From: an uncultured Clostridia bacterium
Lineage (GTDB): Bacteria; Bacillota; Clostridia; Christensenellales; CAG-314
Length of the DNA: 64,000 bases
NCBI GenBank assembly: GCA_947570215.1
Contig: CANOTO010000002.1
Coordinates: 124,001-188,000, forward strand
Reading direction: 5' to 3'
Position numbers and translations under genes: made by a program. Position 1 is the first letter of the stretch. Each line of letters opens with the position of its first letter. Positions 52,190 to 61,322 of the stretch are shown in pieces. The notes below the pieces were generated by a model. It was not told where the DNA came from, did no database searches, and saw only the letters and a list, made by a program, of their open reading frames with translations.

Positions 52190-53041
52190 ATGTGGGATTT
52201 TCTGACAAACTTTTTTACTGATTGGACTCTATCGACGGTATTCGCCCGCGTAGGAATAGTGCTTTTGTTTACGCTCGTATTCTACGCGCTGTTTTACTAC
52301 GCAAAAAAGAGCAATATGCAGACGCTTATAATTTTCGCGGTATTGGCGGTTTTGTTTGTATTTGCTCTGTCCTTCGCTTTGCCCAAGACGGTAGTTATGT
52401 TCCTTGCATATACCACGTACGGAATCATTTGCCTTGTGGGCGTATCGCTGTTTAATCAGGAATTCCATCGCGACTTGTTCCGTCTGTCGCTAAAACGCTC
52501 CGAAGACCGCGACAGCGGCGAAGACGACTACGGACGGGACGATCTCAATCAATCCGTTTCCGAAATCGTCAAGGCGTGTCTCCGCCTGTCCAAGACGGAC
52601 ACGGGCGCGCTCATAATAGTAGCGGACGACCTGTCCGACACAATTTTGGAGAGCGGCACCAAGGTAAACGCGGAAATATCCGCCGAGCTTTTGGAAACGC
52701 TGTTTTTCCCCAAAACGCCCCTTCACGACGGAGCCGTAGTAATAACGGACAACAAGGTTGTGTCCGCAGGGTGTTATCTGCCCCTTACGCAGGCGCACAA
52801 TCTCCCGCGCGAATTCGGAACTCGTCACCGCGCCGCAATAGGCGTATCCGAAGCGTTTCCGAGCCTGACCGCAATAGTAGTCAGCGAAGAAACGGGTATT
52901 ATTTCCGCCGTACGCGACGGCAAAATCAAACGTTATTTGGATGCCGACCAGTTGAAAGCCATACTGGAATGCGCTATGAAATTGGCGGATAAGGGACAGG
53001 AAGTAAGTATTTGGGGGTTGCTGAACGATGAAGAAGACTGA
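52190..53041 (+). CDS. cdaA: Diadenylate cyclase CdaA
   Basis: 283 residues from ATG 52190, with AAAGGG 9 nt upstream; an ATG at 52181 directly abuts that site. Three membrane helices cover about 15-100, a short coiled link follows, and the DAC domain shows TGALIIVAD, LHDGAVVITDNKVV (Asp-Gly-Ala), and GTRHRAAIGVSE (Arg-His-Arg) that bind two ATP molecules. It makes c-di-AMP, which controls potassium, osmolyte uptake and wall strength in Firmicutes. In most relatives cdaR and glmM follow; here a 44-codon membrane peptide overlaps the end instead. All catalytic motifs intact. Confidence 0.95.
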   Translation: MWDFLTNFFTDWTLSTVFARVGIVLLFTLVFYALFYYAKKSNMQTLIIFAVLAVLFVFALSFALPKTVVMFLAYTTYGIICLVGVSLFNQEFHRDLFRLSLKRSEDRDSGEDDYGRDDLNQSVSEIVKACLRLSKTDTGALIIVADDLSDTILESGTKVNAEISAELLETLFFPKTPLHDGAVVITDNKVVSAGCYLPLTQAHNLPREFGTRHRAAIGVSEAFPSLTAIVVSEETGIISAVRDGKIKRYLDADQLKAILECAMKLADKGQEVSIWGLLNDEED

Positions 53042-53162
53042 TAACAAACACGGCTTCGGCGCGAGATTCAAACACTTTTTCAAGCATTATTTCGGATTGC
53101 TGCTTTTGGCGGTGGTTTGCGCCGTCGTAGTAACGTTGGTAATATCGTTTTGCGCCGTTTAA
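53028..53162 (+). CDS. Membrane microprotein overlapping the cdaA end
   Basis: 44 codons from ATG 53028 to TAA 53160-53162, beginning 14 nt inside cdaA. The first 22 residues are basic with His and Phe (ARFKHFFKHYFG) and the remaining 22 form a membrane helix (LLLLAVVCAVVVTLVI). The position of cdaR (YbbR-repeat protein) after cdaA is thereby taken by a peptide far too small to be CdaR. A GGGGG run 9-13 nt before the ATG may serve as SD. Translation is likely by coupling; regulation of CdaA through its membrane helices is speculation. Confidence 0.5.
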   Translation: MKKTDNKHGFGARFKHFFKHYFGLLLLAVVCAVVVTLVISFCAV

Positions 53163-53204
53163 GACGTTCTCGGCGTTACCCTTTTTCTTTCGTTATGTAA
53201 TATG

Positions 53205-53232
53205 CGCCGCTTGTATAAGCGGCGTTTTTTTT
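53205..53232 (+). terminator. Terminator of the cdaA unit
   Basis: CGCCGCTT, four bases, AAGCGGCG followed by eight T. Strong. Confidence 0.9.
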
Positions 53233-53277
53233 GTCGTTTTTTCGAATTAAAAGCAGATAATCACAGTACATTACATT

Positions 53278-54339
53278 ATGATTACGGCAAAGTTCGGCGG
53301 CACGGCAATAACCCCCGCCAATCTTCATTTTGTAAAGGATATTCTGACGCCGTTCCATAACCGCGTTGTTGTTAGCGCAGTCGGCAAGGAGTATGCGCAG
53401 GACGTCAAGACCACCGATTTGTTGTATCGCTACTACGTTACGGGCGACGAAGGCGTTTGGCGAGCAATAGCCGACAAGTACGCGCGTCTCGCCGCAGTCA
53501 ACTGCATACCTATAAACGCCGAAGAAACGCTTGACGAAGCGCATTCCCGCGCCCGCTCGCGCGATACGAGTTATTGTATGTCTTTGGGGGAAGAACTGTC
53601 CGCCAAGTTCGTGGCAAAGTATCTAAACGCAACCTATGTAGAAGCGGACGAAATAGTGCGCTTTAACGGTTCCAAACTGTCGTTTAACGCTACGGTGTCG
53701 CTTATGAAAAGGGCGTTCAAGGGCGTAGAATTGGCCGTAACGGGCGGATACTACGGTATGGGCAAATACGGCAGGCAAACCTTTTCTCGCGGCGGAAGCG
53801 ACGTTACGGGCGCGCTGTGCGCCGTAGCAAGCGGCAGCTCTCTGTACGAAAATTGGACGGACGCGTACGGCGTTCAAACGGCGAATCCGGCGTTGATTGC
53901 CGGCGTTCGAACCATTCCCACAATGAGCTACGACGAGATGTACCGCTTGTCTGTCGGCGGCGCGGAGGTGCTGCATCCCGACGCGGTGTCGCCCGTCGAA
54001 CGTAGCGGCATTCCTATCAGAATCGGCAATTTTTTCAATCCCGACGGCGCGTCTACGCTTATATCCAACTGTCCTTCGCGCAACGAGCTCCTGTCCGTTA
54101 CGGAAAAGCTTGCCGACGGCAAGTTCGTTACTACCGTTCTTCACGCAATGCCGCTAAGTAAAATCACGCAAATATTTTCGCGTTTTTTTTGCGATAACCG
54201 TTTCCGTTTCGACTGCTTCGGCAAGTCTTTTTCCGCGGACAGAGTGGAAGTTTACAGCTTCGAAGCGGACGGCTCCAGGGCGCTTTTGGTAACCGACGCG
54301 TCAGTCATTCGCAGTCTGTACGGATATTTCGTAAGTTAA
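53278..54339 (+). CDS. Aspartokinase, short form
   Basis: 353 residues. KFGGTA at 5-10 (usual KFGGTS), SLGEELSAKFVAKYLN, GYYGMGKYGRQTFSRGGSDVTGA, and TANPALIAGVRTIPTMSYDEM with GAEVLHPDAV are family motifs for the kinase domain. It phosphorylates aspartate, first step to diaminopimelate, threonine and methionine. After the kinase core (about 265 residues) only some 85 residues remain, instead of the usual pair of ACT domains (140-160); the ACT part seems partial. Feedback inhibition by lysine or threonine could thus be altered. No SD is seen and GATAAT lies only 17 nt before the ATG. Confidence 0.85.
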   Translation: MITAKFGGTAITPANLHFVKDILTPFHNRVVVSAVGKEYAQDVKTTDLLYRYYVTGDEGVWRAIADKYARLAAVNCIPINAEETLDEAHSRARSRDTSYCMSLGEELSAKFVAKYLNATYVEADEIVRFNGSKLSFNATVSLMKRAFKGVELAVTGGYYGMGKYGRQTFSRGGSDVTGALCAVASGSSLYENWTDAYGVQTANPALIAGVRTIPTMSYDEMYRLSVGGAEVLHPDAVSPVERSGIPIRIGNFFNPDGASTLISNCPSRNELLSVTEKLADGKFVTTVLHAMPLSKITQIFSRFFCDNRFRFDCFGKSFSADRVEVYSFEADGSRALLVTDASVIRSLYGYFVS

Positions 54340-54344
54340 TAAAG

Positions 54345-54374
54345 TTGACGAAACTCCCGCTTATTTGCTACAAT
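54345..54374 (+). promoter_or_regulatory. Promoter of the first flavoprotein gene
   Basis: TTGACG, 18 nt, TACAAT. The start near 54381 leaves 14 nt before ATG 54395, with AGGTGA as SD. Confidence 0.6.
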
Positions 54375-54394
54375 GTATAACGGTAGGTGAAGCA

Positions 54395-55573
54395 ATGAAA
54401 ATATTGGTTATCGGCGGCGGTATGGCGGGCTTGACGTACGCGATTGTCGCCGCAAAAAACGGCTGCGACGTAACGGTCGCCGAGCGCAACAGCCGCGTAG
54501 GCAAAAAAATATCTATGACGGGCAACGGCAAGTGCAACTTGGGCAATTCCGCCGTTTCGGCGGCGGATTACAACAAAAGTCCGCTTGTAAACCGCGTGCT
54601 GTCGGCAATTTCCGTCGGTGAATATCTGCGGTTTCTCGAAAGCTTGGGCGTGCGTACGTACGCCGATTCCGAAGGCAGGCTGTATCCCTTGTCCGATTCT
54701 GCGTCTAACGTCGTCGATTGCTTGCGGTACCAATTGGCTAAGTACGGCGGCAAAACGGAATGCGACGCCGAAGTCACCGGCTGCAAGGCCTGTAGGCAGG
54801 GCTACGAAGTACGCGTGGGCGGTGCAAGCCGTTGTTTCGACAAGGTAATACTCGCTTGCGGAAGCAGCAGTCAGGCGTTGGAAACGTCCCCGTACGCAGT
54901 CGCTCCCAAGGAGTATTTTACGCCACTTATTCCGTCGCTTGTTCCCGTCAAAATTCACAATATGGAAGGCATGCTCAACGGTATACGCGTAAAAGCCGAA
55001 GTTTCGTTGTACGACGGCGCGCTGCTTTTGGGCAAGCAAAGCGGAGAGATTTTGTTTAAGGACTACGGTCTGTCCGGCATATGCGTATTCAATCTGTCGG
55101 CGATAATAGCTCGCAGACAGGTCAAAAGACAGCATGGCGATTATGTTTTCGTTGCCGACCTTGTTCCGAGTATGACGCAGTGGGATCTCGCAGACCTGCT
55201 GTATTTAAGGACGAAATCGGGCTACGACGCGAACAAGCTGTTTTACGGAATACTTCACAATAAGGTTGCGGAATGCGTAATCAAACGCTGCGGCGGAACT
55301 TCGGATGTATCCGTTCTTGCGCATACCGCCAAGAATATGCGGTTTCAATATCTCAAATCTTTGGATTTTTCTATGAGTCAGGTAACTGCAGGCGGAATCG
55401 ACGACAGGTACGTTAATCCCGATACGCTTAATTTGCCCAACGGTATAACGGCTCTCGGCGAAGTACTCAACGTCGACGGCATATGCGGCGGCAACAATCT
55501 GTATTTTGCGGCGGCTTCCGCGCTGTATACATTCTCCGAAGAGCAACGTCAAACGGCGTACGGCAAAATTTAG
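54395..55573 (+). CDS. HI0933/YhiN-type FAD-dependent oxidoreductase
   Basis: 392 residues from ATG 54395, chosen because the promoter and AGGTGA lie just upstream. KILVIGGGMAGLTYAIVAAK is the FAD loop and RVGKKISMTGNGKCNLGN the family signature for this flavoprotein group; GITALGEVLNVDGICGGNNLYFAAASA is the C-terminal FAD contact. The family includes BaiN-like and YhiN-like proteins; substrate unknown here. A second flavoprotein gene starts 4 nt after its stop with no SD of its own, so the pair is translated together and may act on related substrates. Confidence 0.85.
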   Translation: MKILVIGGGMAGLTYAIVAAKNGCDVTVAERNSRVGKKISMTGNGKCNLGNSAVSAADYNKSPLVNRVLSAISVGEYLRFLESLGVRTYADSEGRLYPLSDSASNVVDCLRYQLAKYGGKTECDAEVTGCKACRQGYEVRVGGASRCFDKVILACGSSSQALETSPYAVAPKEYFTPLIPSLVPVKIHNMEGMLNGIRVKAEVSLYDGALLLGKQSGEILFKDYGLSGICVFNLSAIIARRQVKRQHGDYVFVADLVPSMTQWDLADLLYLRTKSGYDANKLFYGILHNKVAECVIKRCGGTSDVSVLAHTAKNMRFQYLKSLDFSMSQVTAGGIDDRYVNPDTLNLPNGITALGEVLNVDGICGGNNLYFAAASALYTFSEEQRQTAYGKI

Positions 55574-55577
55574 CAGT

Positions 55578-57164
55578 ATGGCGCAGTATCTTACCAAAGC
55601 AATAAATATTCCGCTTGGGGCATCTCGGCAGGAAGAGTTGAAGCGTATCGCTAAGTCGTTAAACGTCAAGCCGCAGCAGATCGAAGATTATCGGCTGTAT
55701 AAGCGTAGCGTGGACGCGCGTGACAAGTCCGCCGTCCGTTTCGTATGCTCGTACGTGGTGCAAACGGACGCGATTCCGTCTAACGCCGTTGCATACCGTC
55801 CGAAGGTAAACGTATTGGACGGCGTTCCGAAACTTACAATAGACAAACGCTGCGTCATAGTGGGCGCGGGTCCTGCGGGACTGTTCGCCGCCCTTTATCT
55901 TACCAAATGCGGTCTGGACGTTACGGTAATCGAACGCGGTTCGGATATCGCGCAGCGCGCAAGCAAGGTAAACGGCTTTTTCGGCGGAGGACAATTGGAC
56001 GAGAACACGAACGTTCAGTTCGGCTTGGGCGGAGCGGGAGCTTTTTCCGACGGCAAGCTGACAACTGGCACGTCGTCGCCCCTTATCTACACCGTATTCG
56101 ACGAGCTTGTGCGTTTCGGCGCGCCGCGGGATATTATGACGTCCGCGCTTCCCCATATCGGTACGGATAAGCTAAAACCGCTTGTCGCGAATATGCGCGA
56201 CCGTATAATTTCTTACGGCGGCAAGTTTCTGTTCGATACGACTGTAACCGATTTTTCTATATCGGACGGCGCGGTTGCAGGCGTTGAAATAAACGCAAAC
56301 GGCGAAAGGAAGCGTATATCCGCCGACTTCGTAATTTTAGCGTGCGGACACAGCGCGCGCGATACATTTCAAACGCTGTACTCGCGCGGGGCAGATATGA
56401 GCTTCAAACCTTTCGCCGTGGGTCTGCGTATAGAACACGAACGCGAATTTATAAACAAGGCTCAGTACGGCGAGCTTTTTGCCGCTCACCGCGATTTGGG
56501 CTCTGCAAGCTACAAGCTGATAAATAACTGCGCCGACGGCCGCGGCTGTTACAGCTTCTGTATGTGCCCGGGCGGAACGGTAGTCGCGGCTTCGAGCGAA
56601 CGCGGCGCGTTGGTGGTCAACGGTATGAGCGACTACGCGCGTAATGCGCCTAACAGCAACAGCGCTATTGTCGTAACCGTCAACGCCGACGATTTGGCTG
56701 CCTTCGGATACGGCAAGGACGTATTTTCGGGATTGCGTTTTCAGCGCGATTTGGAGCGTAAGGCATACGGCTTGGGCGGCGGCAATTATGTAGCGCCCTG
56801 TCAAAACGCCGCCGACTTCATAGCGGACGCGCAGTCCGCTTCGGCGGTAATAACGCCAAGCTATCCGCGCGGTATCAAATTGACCAATCTCCGCAGTCTG
56901 CTGCCCAAGGCTATTTCCGACGACCTTGCAAGCTCGCTTGCGTACTTCAACGGCAAAATAAGGGGCTTTGCGGATTACGGCGTATTGACGGGCGTTGAAA
57001 CGCGCACGTCCTCCCCGGTCAGGATAATACGCGGCGACGATTTTCAAAGTAATATCCGCAACCTGTATCCCGCAGGCGAAGGCGCGGGGTACGCGGGCGG
57101 CATAGTATCGTCGGCGGTGGACGGCCTGCGCGTAGCTATGGCGTTGGCAAAGCGTCTCGGTTAA
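55578..57164 (+). CDS. FAD-dependent dehydrogenase, COG2509 type
   Basis: 528 residues from ATG 55578. An N-terminal domain of about 95 residues (KAINIPLGASRQEELKRIAK, VKPQQIEDYRLYKRSVDAR) precedes the FAD site CVIVGAGPAGLFAALYLTK and VIERGSDIAQRASKV. Further motifs are FGLGGAGAFSDGKLTTG, YSFCMCPGGTVVAASSE and YPAGEGAGYAGGIVSSAVDG. The whole pattern is that of the large uncharacterised flavoprotein often called FAD-dependent dehydrogenase, related to the HI0933 group and commonly placed beside wall or glmM genes in Firmicutes. It may reduce an alicyclic or quinone-like substrate, unproven. Strong terminator follows. Confidence 0.85.
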   Translation: MAQYLTKAINIPLGASRQEELKRIAKSLNVKPQQIEDYRLYKRSVDARDKSAVRFVCSYVVQTDAIPSNAVAYRPKVNVLDGVPKLTIDKRCVIVGAGPAGLFAALYLTKCGLDVTVIERGSDIAQRASKVNGFFGGGQLDENTNVQFGLGGAGAFSDGKLTTGTSSPLIYTVFDELVRFGAPRDIMTSALPHIGTDKLKPLVANMRDRIISYGGKFLFDTTVTDFSISDGAVAGVEINANGERKRISADFVILACGHSARDTFQTLYSRGADMSFKPFAVGLRIEHEREFINKAQYGELFAAHRDLGSASYKLINNCADGRGCYSFCMCPGGTVVAASSERGALVVNGMSDYARNAPNSNSAIVVTVNADDLAAFGYGKDVFSGLRFQRDLERKAYGLGGGNYVAPCQNAADFIADAQSASAVITPSYPRGIKLTNLRSLLPKAISDDLASSLAYFNGKIRGFADYGVLTGVETRTSSPVRIIRGDDFQSNIRNLYPAGEGAGYAGGIVSSAVDGLRVAMALAKRLG

Positions 57165-57193
57165 CGTTTTGATTTGTATATCGTTGCGTTATA

Positions 57194-57230
57194 AAAAATC
57201 TCTCCGATAAAAATTTCGGAGAGATTTTTT
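57194..57230. terminator. Bidirectional terminator between convergent genes
   Basis: AAAAAATCTCTCCGA, 8 to 9 bases, TCGGAGAGATTTTTT. Serves the flavoprotein operon and the 1032-residue repeat protein. Confidence 0.88.
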
Positions 57231-57251
57231 TGCGTCAATAATATGTAATTA

Positions 57252-60200
57252 TCAGTTGATGGCTTGCAGTAAAGTATTCATAAATTCGTTGAGAGACGCG
57301 TTCTTCCATTCGTCGCGATGGGACGTTTTTTCCGTTTCCGTCATTTCTGCGTTCTCGTGACATTTTTCCCAGTATTCACGCGCGGTCACCGTCGCGCCGT
57401 GAGTTAACCTGTAAGCGGCGGAGTAACTCATAAAATCTTGGAAATTACACTTGAAAGTCTGCGTGCCGTAATCAAACGTATGCTCGGTTTCGGAACACGT
57501 TGCCGAAAGCAGAGCAAACTTGTAGTTATTGGTTTCCGCGCCGATATCCATCATTCCGCTGTCTATAAGGTCGCCAATCGTCAGCGTTTCGGTAATGCCG
57601 CTTATTGCGCTTCCTTGTCCTAAGTCGGCTATCGATTTATCTGCGATTTTTGCGCTGAGTCCCTTTACCTTGACGTAATTCTTGCCGTCTAATATAAGGT
57701 GTTGTCCGTGGCTGCAATCCGTTTTGCCGCATTCTTCCAACCAGCCGTAGCAGTCGCCGTTGTGCGCGTGGGACGCGTTGCCGCATAACGGTTTGGCGGT
57801 ATAATCTGTGTATCCCAATGCCACGCCCATTTTCAGGTTGCTTATTTTGCCCCCGATATCTGTAATCCTTTCGTCCTTTACGCTGTCCAATATCTTGTTT
57901 CCGTCGGTATTTATGCCCAATTTCGCAAGAGTAAGCTCGTTTGTCGCATTGGATATGCCGCTCAATGTGTAATTGCAAAACGCCTTTTTGACGCCCGTGG
58001 GTTTTTCGGTGCGCGTTGCGTCGGTATACCACACGTATTCGTAACACGCGGCGGGGTGCGTATGATTGTCATTACAGGTAAGTTCCGCTTCGTACCATTT
58101 GCCGTTGTACGTTTTTACGAAATCGTTGCCGTTGCTTTTAACTTCTCCGTCCGCAGTTGATTCGTCGGGATACTGTGTCCCGTCTTTTTCGTTACGGACG
58201 TATCCCATTGCCGAGCCTACGTACATATCGTTCAGTTTGTTGCCCAATTCGTCGATTCGTGTGTCGGCAAGGTCGGCAAGCATCGACGGCACGGGGTCTA
58301 ATACGTCGGCAAGAGTTAACTCCTTTACCGCGTCTCCTAATGTATTCAGTTGGTTTATTCGCTTATTGGCAAACTTGGCAAGCAGTCCTTCGGCAGGCTT
58401 GTCGTAGCAATCGTCCGTGTGCGCGTGGCTGTCGTCGCCGCAGCTCGCTTCGTACCAGCCGTAGCAGTCGTCTGTGTGCTCGTGCGTTTGTTTGCAATCC
58501 AACGTACGCTTGTAGCCCAACAGATCTCCGAGATACATACTGTTGATTGCCGTTCCAAGCTCGCTTACGGAAGTGTCGGAAAGCGACTTCAATATGCTCG
58601 GTACGGGATCTAACACGTCGGCTAAGGTAAGGGACGACACAATTCGGTTAATAGATGTAAGCTCTCTTACCGTTTTGCTCGCCAATCTTGCGCTTATACC
58701 GGCAACTTTGTTTTCGTATTGTTCGTTCGTGTACCACACGTAGCCGTAGCAGTCGGCAAAGCGGTGTTCGCAATCGGCTTTTTTGCAGTGGACGAGTCCT
58801 TCGTACCAGTGCTCGTTGTCGTCGGACAGCAGTAACGTCTTGTCGTTGTTTTCCCGCATGTAAAAGCGTATTTCGGTAGTGTCGGCGCCTACGCGGATTT
58901 CACTTACCGTCCCGATCGGCGCTTGGCATTGCTTGCGCGAATAGCTCAGCGCCGTGCCGAGATAAATACTTTCCAAGCCGCCGTTTATTAGCTCGTTTAT
59001 CGTCATGTTCGATAAGCTTGATATGGCTCCGCTCGTTTCTCCTGCGGCAAACAAATCGGATATTTTCATTTCCTTTATTTTGTCGAACAGCGCGTTTGTG
59101 TCTCCGTTTGTAAGATCTGCCATCGACAGATTGGCTAAAACGGAGTACAAGCCTTGAACACGCGGATAATACTGCCCGTCCTTTTCCATTTCGTCTACGT
59201 GGTCGTGATTGGACGTGCAGGCGGCGGTAGAGTACCACGCGTATGCAAAACAACCCGCCGTATGCGCGTGTTCTTCCTGCGCGCAATTGCCGTCGGCGTT
59301 GCACTCTCCGTCGTGAATATGCTCCGCTTTGCCGCAGTCGTCCGCTTCGTTCCAATTTACTTCCGTACCGTCTTGTATCCCTTTTGCATACATAACTTTT
59401 CCGTTCGAAGTCACCTTGGCAATCGTAACGTCGCCGTCTGTCAAATACGTCTCGAACGCTTCTTTATCGTACGACAATAAGCGCATTTGACAGCCCAACA
59501 GTCCGCCAAGGCTAACACCGTTAATCACCGAGTCGAAGCTGAGGTTGCCGCTGTCGTCCACGAAGGTGGCAATCGCGTTTTCTCCGAGTATTGCGCGCAC
59601 GTATCGGCTGTCGCCCGCAATGTCGAGTACGGACAGCGCGCCGAGCGTTGCGAATGCGCCGCCGTCTTTAAGCTGCGCAAATATATTGTCCGTGCCGGAC
59701 ATTCCGTCGAGCAGCTTGCCTATTTTGGTTTGACCTACCGCCCACATCAGCTTGTTGTCGCTGTTTTCTTCGGGGAAGGACGACGGAAGTACGTCTGCGA
59801 ACGCCACGTTTTGAAATACATAATTTATTCCCTTGTCGTTAGCAAGCAGGTCGGACAGGCTGTAATTGGACAGCTCTTTTATTACTTCGTCCGAAAAAGC
59901 CGCGCCGTTTCCGCCGTTATCGGAGCTTTGTCCGAACATATTTAATATTGCCGGCAGCGCGCTCACCTTTATCTGCGTCATAGCGTTGTTCAATCCGTCG
60001 TTGGTGTTGAAAAACTCGAGCGCCGGAATATCTAACACTTCTTGGGGCAGTTTCATACCGAAGGCCTTTTCGTCGCTTATATTGTATTTGGTCAAGAATT
60101 CGCCCAAGGTGAAGTATCGTCCCGTTTCTTCGTCGCGAACGCCTATTTTTGTCTGATACAGCTCGACAATGTTTTTGGCTATATTCAATAGAGACATATT

Positions 60201-60350
60201 TGCAAGGTCGCCGAGATAGTTTTCGCTCTCCGTCGAAATATCCGACGGTTTTACAACCGTTACGGCAATATAAATGCCGCCCGCCAAAGCTGCGAATATA
60301 AATATTATTCCGAACAACATTCCTAAGAAAAATACCAGTACTCTGTTCAT
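57252..60350 (-). CDS. Large membrane-anchored modular protein with His/Cys repeats
   Basis: 1032 residues, no recognised family. One membrane helix at about 6-30 anchors the rest outside. Five copies of a unit start near 400, 551, 655, 786 and 897: a helix like GLLAKFANKRINQL, then LTLADVLDPVPSIL, an L-x-D-T-x-I-x-E-L-G helix and MYLGDLLGY. Between units sit His/Cys modules at about 339-371, 519-535, 619-650, 759-770 and 856-882, typified by HEHTDDCYGWYEASC, which look able to bind zinc or another metal. Similar HTDDCY motifs occur in exported proteins of gut Clostridia. It has no LPXTG or S-layer motif. Role open: metal sequestration, envelope scaffold or export chaperone. Confidence 0.7.
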   Translation of the reverse strand: MNRVLVFFLGMLFGIIFIFAALAGGIYIAVTVVKPSDISTESENYLGDLANMSLLNIAKNIVELYQTKIGVRDEETGRYFTLGEFLTKYNISDEKAFGMKLPQEVLDIPALEFFNTNDGLNNAMTQIKVSALPAILNMFGQSSDNGGNGAAFSDEVIKELSNYSLSDLLANDKGINYVFQNVAFADVLPSSFPEENSDNKLMWAVGQTKIGKLLDGMSGTDNIFAQLKDGGAFATLGALSVLDIAGDSRYVRAILGENAIATFVDDSGNLSFDSVINGVSLGGLLGCQMRLLSYDKEAFETYLTDGDVTIAKVTSNGKVMYAKGIQDGTEVNWNEADDCGKAEHIHDGECNADGNCAQEEHAHTAGCFAYAWYSTAACTSNHDHVDEMEKDGQYYPRVQGLYSVLANLSMADLTNGDTNALFDKIKEMKISDLFAAGETSGAISSLSNMTINELINGGLESIYLGTALSYSRKQCQAPIGTVSEIRVGADTTEIRFYMRENNDKTLLLSDDNEHWYEGLVHCKKADCEHRFADCYGYVWYTNEQYENKVAGISARLASKTVRELTSINRIVSSLTLADVLDPVPSILKSLSDTSVSELGTAINSMYLGDLLGYKRTLDCKQTHEHTDDCYGWYEASCGDDSHAHTDDCYDKPAEGLLAKFANKRINQLNTLGDAVKELTLADVLDPVPSMLADLADTRIDELGNKLNDMYVGSAMGYVRNEKDGTQYPDESTADGEVKSNGNDFVKTYNGKWYEAELTCNDNHTHPAACYEYVWYTDATRTEKPTGVKKAFCNYTLSGISNATNELTLAKLGINTDGNKILDSVKDERITDIGGKISNLKMGVALGYTDYTAKPLCGNASHAHNGDCYGWLEECGKTDCSHGQHLILDGKNYVKVKGLSAKIADKSIADLGQGSAISGITETLTIGDLIDSGMMDIGAETNNYKFALLSATCSETEHTFDYGTQTFKCNFQDFMSYSAAYRLTHGATVTAREYWEKCHENAEMTETEKTSHRDEWKNASLNEFMNTLLQAIN

Positions 60351-60413
60351 AGCGTCTCCGTGAAGTGGTGTCTAATCTTTGCGATAGCGTTTGCTCGCAT
60401 TCGGTAGGGCGGC

Positions 60414-61163
60414 TTACTGTAAGTCGCGGCGTTCCGGAACGAAGGAGTCGAATATCATATTGTCGAAGTAGGGGGACAATTCGTCGTATTCGGCTTGGCT
60501 TTTAATCGTCCAGCAAATAATGGGGATTTTTTTGCCGAATTTTTTTACCGCTTTGTTCGTGGCTACCGTTTTCGCGTCGTATGCGATAAACTGACTGCCG
60601 TTCCATTTGCACAGTTTAAGGTTTGCAAGCAGTTTTTTCTTAAAGCGACTCCAAGGCGCGTTGGCGTAGTCGCAGGAAAGCGTACCGCGTATAACCTCGG
60701 GCGCGTTTTTCTTAAACCAGCGTATAATCAACGGGTTAAAGGATTCCACGCAGTAGTTCCCGTTGTAGCTTTTTAACGCTTCGTACGTTTTGCGTTCCAC
60801 TTCGCCTATGCTGTCGTGGGTTTTTATTTCTACTACAAGGTTAACGCCGTTTGCCGCCCGTAAAAATTCTTGAAAGGTTGGTATAACGCAATCGGTGTTC
60901 GCAAGCCGCATATTGCGCAGCTCGTCGAAGGTATAATCCGTAAGCTTGCCTTCCGCGCCTGTCATTCTTTTCAGTTTGTCATCGTGAAATACTACCAAAA
61001 CGCCGTCTTTGCTCATTTGAACGTCCGTTTCTATGCCGAACCCGTTCTCGGCGGCTTTTTCAAATGCGGGAATGGAATTTTCGGGAATACCGTTAGTATT
61101 GTCGAACAATCCCCTGTGAGCTATATATACGTCCGTCAGCCATTTGTATTCTTGTCGTATCAT
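60414..61163 (-). CDS. Glycerophosphodiester phosphodiesterase
   Basis: 249 residues. IAHRGLFDNTNGIPENSIPAF with His-Arg-Gly and Glu-Asn, the ETDVQMSKDGVLVVFHDDKLKRMTG stretch with Glu, Asp and His, and LVVEIKTHD with Glu form the metal and catalytic core of the GDPD family; the end IICWTIKSQAEYDEL is also typical. It splits glycerophosphodiesters into glycerol 3-phosphate and an alcohol; a lack of signal peptide makes it cytosolic. Sits between the large repeat protein and the acyltransferase gene, each on its own promoter. Start at ATG 61163 gives the normal length; AGGAG lies close upstream. Confidence 0.9.
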   Translation of the reverse strand: MIRQEYKWLTDVYIAHRGLFDNTNGIPENSIPAFEKAAENGFGIETDVQMSKDGVLVVFHDDKLKRMTGAEGKLTDYTFDELRNMRLANTDCVIPTFQEFLRAANGVNLVVEIKTHDSIGEVERKTYEALKSYNGNYCVESFNPLIIRWFKKNAPEVIRGTLSCDYANAPWSRFKKKLLANLKLCKWNGSQFIAYDAKTVATNKAVKKFGKKIPIICWTIKSQAEYDELSPYFDNMIFDSFVPERRDLQ

Positions 61164-61286
61164 TTCGCAGCGCGCTCCTTATAGTTTTTACTGTATGATA
61201 ATTATATAATATATACGCTCAAAATGCAACCTATTTGTCCGTCGTTAAGCCGCGTCTCTTGCGTTGCAAAAACACGCGTCCATAAC

Positions 61287-61315
61287 TGGACAAAAGTCGG
61301 TTTGTGATATATAAT
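61287..61315 (+). promoter_or_regulatory. Promoter giving an apparently leaderless mRNA
   Basis: TGGACA, 17 nt, TATAAT at 61310-61315. The next start codon, GTG at 61323, lies at the expected first base, and no SD exists between. Confidence 0.65.
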
Positions 61316-61322
61316 TGTTATC

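Noticed and set aside
53028-53162. Truncated cdaR
   Set aside because: CdaR has a signal anchor plus several YbbR beta repeats; nothing of these follows the helix, and the frame ends with a stop and then a strong terminator.
54368-55135. Minus-strand frame of about 255 codons opposite the first flavoprotein gene
   Set aside because: A shadow frame with no SD, with Tyr/Arg/Ala-biased sequence; the plus-strand frame has full FAD motifs.
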